Positions 37,901 to 46,488 of a stretch of 64,000 nucleotides of DNA are shown in pieces. The number at the start of each line of letters is the position of its first letter. The stretch's first letter is position 1. Position numbers and translations under genes: made by a program. Source of the DNA: Aliiglaciecola lipolytica (GTDB lineage Bacteria; Pseudomonadota; Gammaproteobacteria; Enterobacterales; Alteromonadaceae); the NCBI RefSeq assembly GCF_018860635.1, contig NZ_JAHKPT010000007.1, positions 1 through 64,000 on the forward strand. The letters run 5' to 3'. Under the pieces are notes generated by a model, which saw only the letters and a list, made by a program, of their open reading frames with translations, ran no database searches and was not told the origin of the DNA.

Positions 37901-39198
37901 GAGTCTGCTACCACTGGCAAATAACCAGCACTGGGTAATTCAACAATGCCGCAATCAATTAATAATTGTTGGCTTATTTGACTACTTCCTACCGCTTGCA
38001 ACCTGTCGATGCTAACCCGCAATGCATCCACATCTAAAGTGGCAATACTGACTTGCGATTCTATACTGGCTTTGGGTAATTTTTCAATTTGGGTAAGCTT
38101 TGCAGACATGTCCGTGTAGTAAGACAACAAACGTTGCATGTCTGCTGCTGCGCTTTTAAGTAAGGCTTTTTCATCCGCACAGGGATCATGGGTAACGGGG
38201 GGATCAAGGGGATCAAAACTGCCTAGACAATCCCTCAATTGACATTGGAATTGTAATATCTGTGCCAGATAAATTTGCCAGTTGCGCATGCCCATTCTAG
38301 CCGCCCAATATTGCTGAGCCGGAGGTACTATGCGCTCACGGCGAACGCTCCAAGCATCTAAGAACACCACTGTTTCACCAATTTTTGATAACATACCAAT
38401 GGCGATACCTTCGCCACTTAATCCTTCGGCTCCCAAACACCAAGTCGCGGCGTTGAGTCCTTGTTGGCTGATAAGTGATGAAATGGCATTCTTTTCTTGC
38501 TCAAAATAAGCACTCACAGTACGTGAGCGAAGATGTTTTTGGGCCAAGCTAACATGAGTGGAACTTTTAAGTGCTTCAGTTAATGTAAGGGGCACAGCTC
38601 GAATACTTAAGCCTTCAACGATATGAGTGCGCTGGGTACTGCTTATGCACGCCTCCGAGCATAATTTACCGTAAACGTCTTCTTCACCGCAGTAGGCTTC
38701 TAAGTGATACAAAACAATCAAATACAATTCTTGATTGGCAAGTACGTTGTTTGAACCTGTATCGGATTTGCGCAACTCACAGGCTATAAAGTCACTGCTA
38801 ATGAACTCGCTGGATTTAGGCTTTGCCGTGGATGTATTTTGAGTTTGAACCAGCAATTGGCCTAACCCAACTTCGATATCCTGACTTAACACCAACGCTC
38901 TGCCTTGCCAGTCATATCCGAGCCCAGCGCTGATCGCTATCTGTTGGCCAGAAGCAAGGGTACAGTCAAAGCCATTTACAATACCACCACCGGCTGCCTG
39001 ATTGGACAAACGTATTTGGTTCAACAATGCAGCTTGTTCTAATTGCAGATCAGGAGCACGTAGAAACTTACCATCAAAATAATTTAAACGAGTGAGTGAA
39101 CTAGAACTGTCAATAACATTGTGTCCGCTAGCGTTGGCCTGTCCAGCGGCATTACTCGATATTTTACTACTCACATTGGAAGGTTTAAGACTACTCAT
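34936..39198 (-). CDS. Large eCIS-linked protein of unknown function (1420 residues)
   Basis: I recognise no enzyme family. The N-terminal 100 residues (LTRLNYFDGKFLRAPDLQLE, ending GGIVNGFDC and ISAGLGYDWQGRAL) match a module also present at the N-terminus of the preceding 471-residue protein and common in phage and eCIS structural proteins (pattern YFDG-LL-DDF-EQ ... G-GVV-GL ... G-A-D--GRE). A middle part (about 620-760) is beta-rich. The C-terminal 500 residues contain Gln-rich helices (YFVQQQQQQIATDCH) and repeated Cys-His segments (QKASVLLSATQCHQVYLVTS). There is no signal peptide or membrane segment. It overlaps the 471-residue gene by four bases (ATGA). Possible roles: surface fibre, spike accessory or very large cargo carrier. 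Confidence 0.7.
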   Translation of the reverse strand: MSSLKPSNVSSKISSNAAGQANASGHNVIDSSSSLTRLNYFDGKFLRAPDLQLEQAALLNQIRLSNQAAGGGIVNGFDCTLASGQQIAISAGLGYDWQGRALVLSQDIEVGLGQLLVQTQNTSTAKPKSSEFISSDFIACELRKSDTGSNNVLANQELYLIVLYHLEAYCGEEDVYGKLCSEACISSTQRTHIVEGLSIRAVPLTLTEALKSSTHVSLAQKHLRSRTVSAYFEQEKNAISSLISQQGLNAATWCLGAEGLSGEGIAIGMLSKIGETVVFLDAWSVRRERIVPPAQQYWAARMGMRNWQIYLAQILQFQCQLRDCLGSFDPLDPPVTHDPCADEKALLKSAAADMQRLLSYYTDMSAKLTQIEKLPKASIESQVSIATLDVDALRVSIDRLQAVGSSQISQQLLIDCGIVELPSAGYLPVVADSDLSINQQVYQLMGKGVDLRFCAVREDFVHHALEEAQHMQRICLLSGLDNAANIQEVDILVPEGQINLLEQAQIQPGFQAHIDSSDAGLGMMLHLVADAFKGTLDKNSIRDEMVLHSASKRSNLNASDTILSAQQFDFGKDMTGAARAENSDNKLAFYLATENSASTTFEGQKVNADMNLWGQMQSDKDVFSLNSGARAQVSARFIMEMSLRYTGNDRDVALDIIIELNITGQVIIETISQRNETKKLNGRFVGNSTLQYTTTLDGTPINQVTGANLNDDIILSRETTEFGSNIVINIPSPSLFGNSDLVDMTYSQIWNAAGECEVVGQISTVVNGTPTQGNFLSGKFVPDERVLIPGNLFYNKSLLALNQIAGALNNQGFVETASHLLFPPPEKVPNELVVKGQYPWVLFHRRRTKACEGGSIPEVFQETRLYQIYLVEVAADADTEKLLASMERTFERTIANAKPVVDVQFSASSAVINTAHKALQEAWKSAVTSQAQVLIAAIASAGDVVSEGDAIATSRVNSTNAVLDDVSNFATGIPVVVKQTLPSSLNAGERDGAIVYFVQQQQQQIATDCHTVYHVLTSNPEEVLIRINQFVSKYVPGSNITLDSVFDSNNDKKLNVQPLFKKGTGDFISEHQVANLKDIWLEAGNYIITHAGAIHPSEDKDNAQITREQTNTIVNTLGIATDEPDENMDTLTIPRGMFGECQKASVLLSATQCHQVYLVTSSDFDIEIIPGQQVDEAQRTALDQILIDFDTGVGSNQAAYYELNSMQFYWDTNQPEASSRQLFMNNWQSHLSTNIALRELLNNGSAISFYSSIKPIAVAHGNFEYKPNVDQTKRQNEVIAELLNLSDSPNHSIMASQRTSFPSNCPVITFVIITPSLIIGVVPGDLARVVRFDDNNEVIRDAALEKEIKNLTESSTQIKTIELVSKDDSAASVKTADKQARALKKVLQEAGLATRMATIKARTPTLAEKNMDKKLLLNLN

Positions 39199-40610
39199 GA
39201 TCCGCTCCTTGTTTTAAACATGTAGATAAAATCATTGCCCTGATAAGCGCTACCTGCAGGGCTGTCGATGCCTCCTGCTAAAGGGATGCGATTACGCCCT
39301 AAAATCGGCGTCTCTCCCGTCCCTTTAACAATCAATCTCACAAGCACACCAGCTGGGGCATCACGCAGTTCTATCTGCAAACGATTTTCCGCACTTTGGT
39401 AAGAAACACGTTTGATATCGCAGTTCACCCAACCATCTCGAGTATCAAAAGCCGTCACACTAATTCCTTTAACGTCGACACTGGCTTTCATTAAGGGGGA
39501 ACCAACAACTGTCATATTGATAAACTCGCTGTCTTGCATAGCAACGCTTTGTGAATCAATTCGAGGGCCACCAGCATCATCTTCTGGCGTCACAGAAATA
39601 TTAGCGACTGACTCCTGTGTTGGATGGCAACTACCGCACAATAAGTCTTGAATAGTTGTGGTGGGCAATAAATAGGGCCGCACAAATGGATCGACTTCCC
39701 CCTCTATCAGTTGCCACCCTTGTTCGTCTTTATGCAACCTTAAACCATGTAAATTTGCTAACAGCACTTTGCAAGGTGGTGGCTGAGGAAAACTGCCAAA
39801 TTGGCTACTGCCAACGCTACTTTGTGGTCTGATATCAATGCCATCTAACACCGCAAAATGATTAAACCAATGTTGGCACAGCGCAGCTTTATCGCTGGGT
39901 TCAGCTGCCAGTATCTGTGCTTTGGCTTGCAAAACATCCGCGTCACTTTCTAAAATGATTCCGTCATCATCTTCTCTGGCCTCAACCAAACCAAATAGTA
40001 AATTCAAGCGATAATAGTCAGTGCTTGCAGACTGCTGATACCCACCTGGTGACAAATACACTTTGACAGTCTCGACAACCCGAGAATAAGCCGTTGAGGT
40101 GCTGCTTGCATCACAGCTTTCGCTCAGTGCTGGCACTTGGCGACTTAAACAACCATGAAATTCCAAGGTCACATGGGCGTCAAATATCACGTCACCGCTT
40201 TCTTCATCCACAGTGACGACCTGTTGCAGTGCAACCTCGTCTTGATTGGCTTGATACCAGGCAGCTAAATTTAAGCACGCAGCCTGTTCTAAAAGTAATT
40301 CTCGGCCTGCGGCATCCATGGCCAAACCAGAGGTAACTTTTACTTCTCCCAAGAACCGGGTTTGCTCAGAATCTTCACTATCCGCTTGCGGCAAACTCAC
40401 ATCTAGGCCCCACACAACGCCCTGCCCGTGCAACCAAGCATTGTGATACCACATTTTGCCACGATGGTAGGCATCTAAAGTTTGAAAATCGTCGACCCCT
40501 AGGAGCATGCCAAAATGCACATACAGAGATCGAAACGGATCCACTGGCAACATTTGGTTAGATAAACCAGCAGTGCCAGATGTTTGATTCACTAATGCTT
40601 CTGCGCTCAC
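39195..40610 (-). CDS. eCIS-linked protein with N-terminal 'GVVWGL' module (471 residues)
   Basis: The function is unknown. The N-terminal stretch YVHFGMLLGVDDFQTLDAYH, then WLHGQGVVWGLDVSL and VTSGLAMDAAGRELLLEQAA (about residues 30-130), is the same module seen in the 1420-residue neighbour. Related modules occur in phage-tail-like clusters. A Cys-rich segment IQDLLCGSCHP (near residue 315) and a C-terminal beta domain (about 350-470) follow. It lies 19 bp behind the AAA+ ATPase gene and overlaps the 1420-residue gene by 4 bp, so it is in the same transcript. It could be an adaptor on the particle's tip or fibre network (inference). Confidence 0.7.
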   Translation of the reverse strand: MSAEALVNQTSGTAGLSNQMLPVDPFRSLYVHFGMLLGVDDFQTLDAYHRGKMWYHNAWLHGQGVVWGLDVSLPQADSEDSEQTRFLGEVKVTSGLAMDAAGRELLLEQAACLNLAAWYQANQDEVALQQVVTVDEESGDVIFDAHVTLEFHGCLSRQVPALSESCDASSTSTAYSRVVETVKVYLSPGGYQQSASTDYYRLNLLFGLVEAREDDDGIILESDADVLQAKAQILAAEPSDKAALCQHWFNHFAVLDGIDIRPQSSVGSSQFGSFPQPPPCKVLLANLHGLRLHKDEQGWQLIEGEVDPFVRPYLLPTTTIQDLLCGSCHPTQESVANISVTPEDDAGGPRIDSQSVAMQDSEFINMTVVGSPLMKASVDVKGISVTAFDTRDGWVNCDIKRVSYQSAENRLQIELRDAPAGVLVRLIVKGTGETPILGRNRIPLAGGIDSPAGSAYQGNDFIYMFKTRSGS

Positions 40611-40629
40611 AATATTTCTCCAATAATCC

Positions 40630-42687
40630 TTATGATGGGTTCACTTCTCTGAAGGCCTTGCCGGTTTTTTCAAACTCTTTGCGAACAGCCATAATGAAGT
40701 GCTCTTGTTGTATATCTTGTTGCTGTTGCGCTGCAGAAAAAGCAGCAGCAACGGCAGCATTTCTAATTTCTCCACCGACCAACGGAAATAAAGAGGCCAG
40801 TTGAGTAAAATTCACATCTGCGTTTAAGGGCGCAGTTTGTGGAACATGACAACGCCATAAGTGTTCCCTATCGGTCACATTGGGCTCACGAAAATCCACG
40901 ATAAAATCAAGTCGACGAATGAACGCCACATCGATGTTATTTCTAAAATTCGTGGCTAAAATTGTCATCCCGTCATACGCCTCTAAACGGGTTAACAAAT
41001 AAGCCGTTTCAAGATTTGCATATCGGTCGTGGGAATCTGTTACCTCTGTTCGTCTGCCAAAAATGGCATCCGCCTCATCAAACAATAAAACCGCCTGAGA
41101 CTGCTCGGCAAAACTAAAGACTTTTGCCAAGTTTTTTTCGGTTTCTCCAATCCACTTAGAGACCACGGCTGCCAAATCGACAACCAGCAAATCAACCTGC
41201 AGTTCATTTGCCAATACTTCAGCAGATAGGGTTTTTCCAGTACCGGGGACACCAGAAAAAAGCATCCGTACTCCTTTAGCTCCTCTTCGGTTTTGCAAAA
41301 ACTGCCATTCATCTAACACCTTGTATTGTAATTTCAAACGACCAATGGCTTCTCGAAGCTGCTGTAATTTAGTCTCTGGTAACACTAAATCTGACCATCC
41401 TAACCTCGGCGTCACTCGTTTAATTCCTTGCGGTAACAGCGCGCCAGAATACTGCTTAAATGCATGACTAATGTCGCTCAGTGAGTGTTTTTTTTGTGTT
41501 GATTGATGTAATGAACGCCAACTTTTGACCCGCTGCATTGCGTGATAAGGATCAAGTGGAAACCAAGAGGCAAGCTGTCCAGCGTCAGATGCAAACTCGG
41601 GTAACAACGTCTGCCACATAAGCAAAAGTTCGTTGTGTTCAAGGCGTTGCACGGGAAGATCTAGTTTAATACAGCCAGATTCGATGATATTGATATTGCT
41701 AGTTGCGCAAATGATCACACAAGGACAAAATTGATTGAGCACACCTAAATGCAATGCGGTGGTGCTGCGTTGACTGTCGTAAAGTAAAATAGGGACAGCA
41801 GCAGACAATACACAATGACATGCCAATTGTTTATATTCTTGCTGGCTAAATTGGTCGTTAAGTTGCACCACTACGGATTTACGCTTTGTTTCTTCTAGTA
41901 ATGCTAATGCGCGGTTCAAACTGACTAAATTATCCATATCTTGAATCATAATATGGGATTCAAGTGAGTTCGAAATACACAGCTTTGCATCTTCAACAAT
42001 CGCCGTTTGTAACCACTTAGACAATCCCAGGAAACAACTCTGGATATTCAAAGCAGGCGTCTGTAAAAAGCAAGACTTTCCGGTATTTATTGCATACCAA
42101 GTATTGGCGTTAACCATAATTGATTGGGTGAAAATTGGCGCTTGATCTGCTATTTCCACAATCCCAAGGTCGAACAAAACCGACTCATTTAAACAATTAC
42201 ACAAAGATTCTCGGAGTGGCTGATCAGTGCACACCAATTTTGCTAACAGTGCAGCTGTGGGATAAGGCTGTTGCCGCGGGTGTAAAGAACAAAACAGATT
42301 TGCAAAACCTTCATGTTCTTGTGCCATTCCACCTAGTACTAACAACTGTATTTCCAATTGCGAAAGATTCAAGCCAAGGACTAGACGAGACAAAGCACTT
42401 TGTGCGGAAGTTGTTTCAGATGCATTTGAGTGAGCTTGTTGCACGCTTTTTTTGTAATCGTCGATGGACTGCAAATAGCTATGCAAAAAGTCCACTCCAG
42501 ATTGAATGTAGGTATCATCTTTACTAAAATTCACCTCTAACAACTGAATTAAGTTATTGGTGAGAAATACTACTTGTTCTAGCACAGGACCTCTGCACTC
42601 GGCCGATGGCTCAGTACCAAGAACAGAATCAAATAAAGGAACAGGTTGCTTAGCGGCGCCCGCTAAATAATGTAATGAGTCATTCAT
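40630..42687 (-). CDS. AAA+ ATPase of the contractile injection system (Afp15/Pvc15-like)
   Basis: The 685-residue protein has an N-terminal helical region (about 1-420) and a C-terminal AAA+ module. Walker A is SGVPGTGKTLS (about residue 478), Walker B AVLLFDEADAIF (about 533), and sensor 1 TILATNFRNNID (about 565); the arginine finger region is AFIRRLDFIVDF. In Afp and PVC clusters the same kind of ATPase is always present and is needed for assembly or effector loading rather than sheath recycling. It resembles ClpV neither in length nor in having two AAA modules. It overlaps the tape-measure-like gene by 8 bp. Confidence 0.93.
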   Translation of the reverse strand: MNDSLHYLAGAAKQPVPLFDSVLGTEPSAECRGPVLEQVVFLTNNLIQLLEVNFSKDDTYIQSGVDFLHSYLQSIDDYKKSVQQAHSNASETTSAQSALSRLVLGLNLSQLEIQLLVLGGMAQEHEGFANLFCSLHPRQQPYPTAALLAKLVCTDQPLRESLCNCLNESVLFDLGIVEIADQAPIFTQSIMVNANTWYAINTGKSCFLQTPALNIQSCFLGLSKWLQTAIVEDAKLCISNSLESHIMIQDMDNLVSLNRALALLEETKRKSVVVQLNDQFSQQEYKQLACHCVLSAAVPILLYDSQRSTTALHLGVLNQFCPCVIICATSNINIIESGCIKLDLPVQRLEHNELLLMWQTLLPEFASDAGQLASWFPLDPYHAMQRVKSWRSLHQSTQKKHSLSDISHAFKQYSGALLPQGIKRVTPRLGWSDLVLPETKLQQLREAIGRLKLQYKVLDEWQFLQNRRGAKGVRMLFSGVPGTGKTLSAEVLANELQVDLLVVDLAAVVSKWIGETEKNLAKVFSFAEQSQAVLLFDEADAIFGRRTEVTDSHDRYANLETAYLLTRLEAYDGMTILATNFRNNIDVAFIRRLDFIVDFREPNVTDREHLWRCHVPQTAPLNADVNFTQLASLFPLVGGEIRNAAVAAAFSAAQQQQDIQQEHFIMAVRKEFEKTGKAFREVNPS

Positions 42688-44248
42688 AATAAAACTTCAC
42701 TACGTAACCTAACCATGGCACATAATCAGGATTCAAATCTAAACCTGCAGTACGGATTTGCGTATCAATCGCATCCATTTCAAATACAATGTTTACCCAA
42801 CCGGCTTGATACTCTATCCGTGCATTACGCTGACATAACCAGTCAAATGTCTTGCTCACGTTGTTGTTCAAAGGTTTAGCTAAGCTTGTGTATATTGCTA
42901 ATTTAATTTTCTCGGCAAAGATTTGATAGTCAGCCTTATCCTCAGTGCTGATAGCACAATCATCATCTTGAGTTGGCTCAAACACCATTAATTCACCACT
43001 GAATACGTTAAGCGCAGGATCGAATGTCCCTTGTGGCTGTAGATATTGGCCCAATAGGTTTAATTGCTGAATAAGTGGGTAAGGTTTATCCACTAAAGTT
43101 GCTAATTGTTGTTGCCATTTTGGCTGTTTAAGAATATTCAATACATACAAAATTCCAGCAAAGCTGCTTAACAGCGCCACTTTTTCTGCACTTAGCACGG
43201 AAATAGGTTCTGTCTGACGAAAAACAGTGAAGTTATTGTCATTCTGCTGTTTAGTCGCTTGCAGGCTATTTGGTTGGTTATGTTGGTGGTTGAAAGGAAA
43301 TGCGGTGGAAACGACTCCAGCCACCGTTTTAATTTCCTCAACTAATTGCATCACGTAGGCAGTTAAACTCTGATTATTGGAAATAACCTTACGAACACCA
43401 CTACCCGACCATTCCGATAAAACGCCGGAAAATAGTAAACACTTAATATCATCCACATTCAGTTTTGTTATTTTATTAAGGTCAATTCCTGAATGTCCGT
43501 TATTTAACTGCATGCTTAAGTAACCTTTGATCCATTCAGGCAACAGTGTAATTTCATCAATACGACGATTACTCTGTGACGCTAAATAGCGGCGAAAGGT
43601 AACAACAAGGCCTGACCAATTAATCTCTACATGGGTGTTGATATGCGCTGTAATAGACACCCAATTTGGCGTAAATTCTAACAATCCACCAATCAGTTTC
43701 AGGGCATCATCAAACTCAATAATTCTTCGTGCAATTAAAATCTCTAGTCGGCCCTCAACAGCGAGTCCAATTAACACCGCTTTGAGCAGAGTTGGTTGCC
43801 TAATTAGATAGGCCAGCCATTGTGATTTCGCTTCTTGCAGGTTTAGGCTAGATTGAGAGACAATCCCCATTTGATGCCATGCCCAAACATGACTAAGTTG
43901 TTGCGCTGCCAAATCAATAGCAACGGATTTAAGGGCTTCAACTTTTGAGCGATAATGAATCCATTTTTTAGCGTCAGCAGTTGCAAATAACTTCTGTAAA
44001 GATGATTCAAGCTCGATTAGCCAACATTCAAATATCTCAACATCAGTTTTGCTGTTATCAAAATCGATGGGCAGATACCAATTGCGAATACAGATTATAT
44101 CTCTTTGTGAATATCCACTGTGCAATAACGCCAAATCAACGTACTCACGTAATAATTGTTCGGTGAGGTAATCTAATCTCGCCTTGTAAGTGCGTTGAGA
44201 GGCGCTTAACTGATAACGACGCAATACTTGATTGATTTGAATGTCCAT
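42680..44248 (-). CDS. Contractile injection system tape-measure-like protein (Afp14/Pvc14 position)
   Basis: This 522-residue protein has no catalytic motif. Its start (QRTYKARLDYLTEQLLREYV, then WYLPIDFDNSKTDVEIFECW) has the arrangement of the eCIS tape-measure family. In that family an early section resembles a length-measuring helix region followed by a long helical body (here rich in Leu/Gln helices to about residue 480). The gene directly precedes the AAA+ ATPase, as Afp14 does. It is shorter than the 2000-residue Afp14, so if it is the ruler the particle should be short. Alternatively it is a chaperone/adaptor for the ATPase. Its ATG overlaps the preceding stop (TGATG). Confidence 0.65.
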   Translation of the reverse strand: MDIQINQVLRRYQLSASQRTYKARLDYLTEQLLREYVDLALLHSGYSQRDIICIRNWYLPIDFDNSKTDVEIFECWLIELESSLQKLFATADAKKWIHYRSKVEALKSVAIDLAAQQLSHVWAWHQMGIVSQSSLNLQEAKSQWLAYLIRQPTLLKAVLIGLAVEGRLEILIARRIIEFDDALKLIGGLLEFTPNWVSITAHINTHVEINWSGLVVTFRRYLASQSNRRIDEITLLPEWIKGYLSMQLNNGHSGIDLNKITKLNVDDIKCLLFSGVLSEWSGSGVRKVISNNQSLTAYVMQLVEEIKTVAGVVSTAFPFNHQHNQPNSLQATKQQNDNNFTVFRQTEPISVLSAEKVALLSSFAGILYVLNILKQPKWQQQLATLVDKPYPLIQQLNLLGQYLQPQGTFDPALNVFSGELMVFEPTQDDDCAISTEDKADYQIFAEKIKLAIYTSLAKPLNNNVSKTFDWLCQRNARIEYQAGWVNIVFEMDAIDTQIRTAGLDLNPDYVPWLGYVVKFYYE

Positions 44249-46488
44249 CAGCCAACCCTCGAGTCAAAACCCACTTGACTATTACCGACTATGGTTCCAT
44301 ATTTGGCCTGCCCCAATACATCAGTTGTACCCAGAATCGATTTGCCAATTTGCAATTGTCCAAATCCTGAACTTTGACCAACCACCGAAGACATACCTAA
44401 ATGCAAGCCAGTTCCCACCCTCATACCTGAGTCAACGGAACATATATCGAAAACCGTATGCGCTGGACGATGAACCTCTAAAATATGTTCAATTACAGCA
44501 CGCTTTTCTTCATCTAGAATTAGCGGCACTATGACGCTGAATTTATGGGCGTGCAGTGCTATTGCATCAGAATAGCTAAAGGACGATTGTACATCTGCTG
44601 CATTCGAATCTTGCTCATTGATAACACTGGTAGTATCAGCCTCCCCTAATTTTCCGCCAATCCGAAAGCCCGCGCCAAGAATCGAGTTTGCCGCTAGGGA
44701 ATCATCTTCACCGACAAATGCACCACCTAAACCGCGCACCTGATAATGCTCAATAATGGTGATATCACGCTGTAAATAAATTTCGATAAAACGCTTTAAT
44801 CCAGCGACAGTACCGCGATATTTAAATAGCCACATTGCGTGTTTAATGATCTGTCTTTGGGTTGTTTCAGGCCAACGATTGTCAAGCTCTATTCCAAGTA
44901 AACTGCTAAGCCAAGGCAATACAGATATTGGTGAGCAAAGTGGATCGAGTAAACAATGGCGCGTATCCGAACGTTGTTCAAGTTCATCAAAATTAGTGTT
45001 TAATAAGGTTAAATATCGATGTAAAAAGTCACTTGCAGCCCCTTGCTCTGAAAAAACACGGGGTAAACGTCGTAATAAATCCAGCGCAGGATATTCCACC
45101 CGAATATTTTTGATCTTAGGTGATGCATGTGATTTTCCAAAGAGATCGATGACTAACCAAAGATAGCGCCCTGGCGGCGCATTAACCGGTGCTTCATAGG
45201 TCCGCCAAGGTTCGTCGCTAAACGACCAAGGTAATTCTCGGTTTTGACTACGTCTATGCAATTTTTGACTAACTAACACTTCATTTACCGCTAATTTAGA
45301 TGGCAGCGGCGGCGTTAGATCAGGTCTGGTTAATTCATACTCTCCAATATTTTGTGGTGCAGTGGCGTCTACTTGGGGACCATTTAAATGTTCATCACTA
45401 ACAATGTAACCCAGTTTCATAGAGGTCCCAACCGGCAAACAGGCATCAATGAATATCCTACCCCAGCGACGTTGCATTTCATTATTATCGAGCCTAAAAC
45501 ACACTATGCGACCTTGGCTGCTATATTGAATTTTGGCCACAGTTGCATACATCAATCCTTTAGCAGACCAATAAACCACTTTGCCAAAGGGGTCTAATGC
45601 CATGCCCCGTCCGTCATAATAAGGAGCTTGCAGGTGAGGCATTTGCGCAATACTGTTGGGAGTGATTCTAAACCGCTGAAAATCTGCATTTGGCGCGCCA
45701 GACACAACAATCATATTATCGTCAGTAGCTAAAATATCACTGGCAAATGGGACGTCAATTAATTCATTTTCGCCATCTATCGCCCATAGCACCGCAGACT
45801 CCTCGCCTGCGCCTAATAATACGAAGATGCGGCCATCTGTATTGACTGTCACACTATTGATAGCTAAATCACTGACATCATTGGGAAACTTAAGATCCAT
45901 TTCAATTGGCATACTAGTGGCGTCAAATCTGACTAAGCTAGTAGATTGATTGAGCTGATTGCCCATATCCGGGGGTGTCACCGGCGACACAACAACAAAT
46001 ACTTGTTGGCCGTCACCACGAATGACACTGGGGGTGCCGTCGAGATGAACACTGCGCAATAATGTATTGTCAATTAGATCAAATATTAAGATCCGCTGAT
46101 TGCCGCTATCAGCAATAAATAGTCGTCCTTTTTTATCCACAGCAAGACCGATAGGAAGACTTAAATCAGATTGCACTTGTTGACCAACAAATTCACCATA
46201 AACCTGTTGCGATCTATGAAACAGAGATTTAGCCAAACTTGGCTGGCGCTTTTCAGTCCATAATAATTTATTAATCCCATTGTCTTCAGGAACCGAATGA
46301 TAAAGACGACACCAAGGGTCAAACGTCAGACCTGCGGGTTTCACTTTAAAAGCATGGGAATCGTGCAAGTGTTGATGATGCCAGGCCAACTGAACGATTT
46401 GTTGTTGTATATCCACACTGGTATTTTCGTGAGCGACACGCATCCACTGATCAACACCGGCAATCATGGCAAACTGAGACATCAGCAC
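44248..46488 (-). CDS. Baseplate protein: NHL beta-propeller fused to tail protein I (Afp12-like)
   Basis: The 746-residue protein combines two parts. Residues about 100-400 contain NHL-type blades (GLAVDKKGRLFIADSGNQRI, SVTVNTDGRIFVLLGAGEES) forming a probable beta-propeller. Residues about 470-610 are a phage tail protein I / gp7-like wedge domain (LDLLRRLPRVFSEQGAASDF, WPETTQRQIIKHAMWLFKYR, GTVAGLKRFIEIYL). In Afp the wedge protein Afp12 connects the baseplate to tail fibres. Since no separate fibre gene is seen, the propeller may provide surface binding (inference). The 7-bp overlap with the J-like gene marks tight coupling. Confidence 0.85.
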   Translation of the reverse strand: MLMSQFAMIAGVDQWMRVAHENTSVDIQQQIVQLAWHHQHLHDSHAFKVKPAGLTFDPWCRLYHSVPEDNGINKLLWTEKRQPSLAKSLFHRSQQVYGEFVGQQVQSDLSLPIGLAVDKKGRLFIADSGNQRILIFDLIDNTLLRSVHLDGTPSVIRGDGQQVFVVVSPVTPPDMGNQLNQSTSLVRFDATSMPIEMDLKFPNDVSDLAINSVTVNTDGRIFVLLGAGEESAVLWAIDGENELIDVPFASDILATDDNMIVVSGAPNADFQRFRITPNSIAQMPHLQAPYYDGRGMALDPFGKVVYWSAKGLMYATVAKIQYSSQGRIVCFRLDNNEMQRRWGRIFIDACLPVGTSMKLGYIVSDEHLNGPQVDATAPQNIGEYELTRPDLTPPLPSKLAVNEVLVSQKLHRRSQNRELPWSFSDEPWRTYEAPVNAPPGRYLWLVIDLFGKSHASPKIKNIRVEYPALDLLRRLPRVFSEQGAASDFLHRYLTLLNTNFDELEQRSDTRHCLLDPLCSPISVLPWLSSLLGIELDNRWPETTQRQIIKHAMWLFKYRGTVAGLKRFIEIYLQRDITIIEHYQVRGLGGAFVGEDDSLAANSILGAGFRIGGKLGEADTTSVINEQDSNAADVQSSFSYSDAIALHAHKFSVIVPLILDEEKRAVIEHILEVHRPAHTVFDICSVDSGMRVGTGLHLGMSSVVGQSSGFGQLQIGKSILGTTDVLGQAKYGTIVGNSQVGFDSRVG

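Noticed and set aside
40630-42687. ClpV of a type VI secretion system
   Set aside because: Only one AAA module in a 685-residue protein, no TssJLM, TssB or TssC-type genes; the position matches Afp15.
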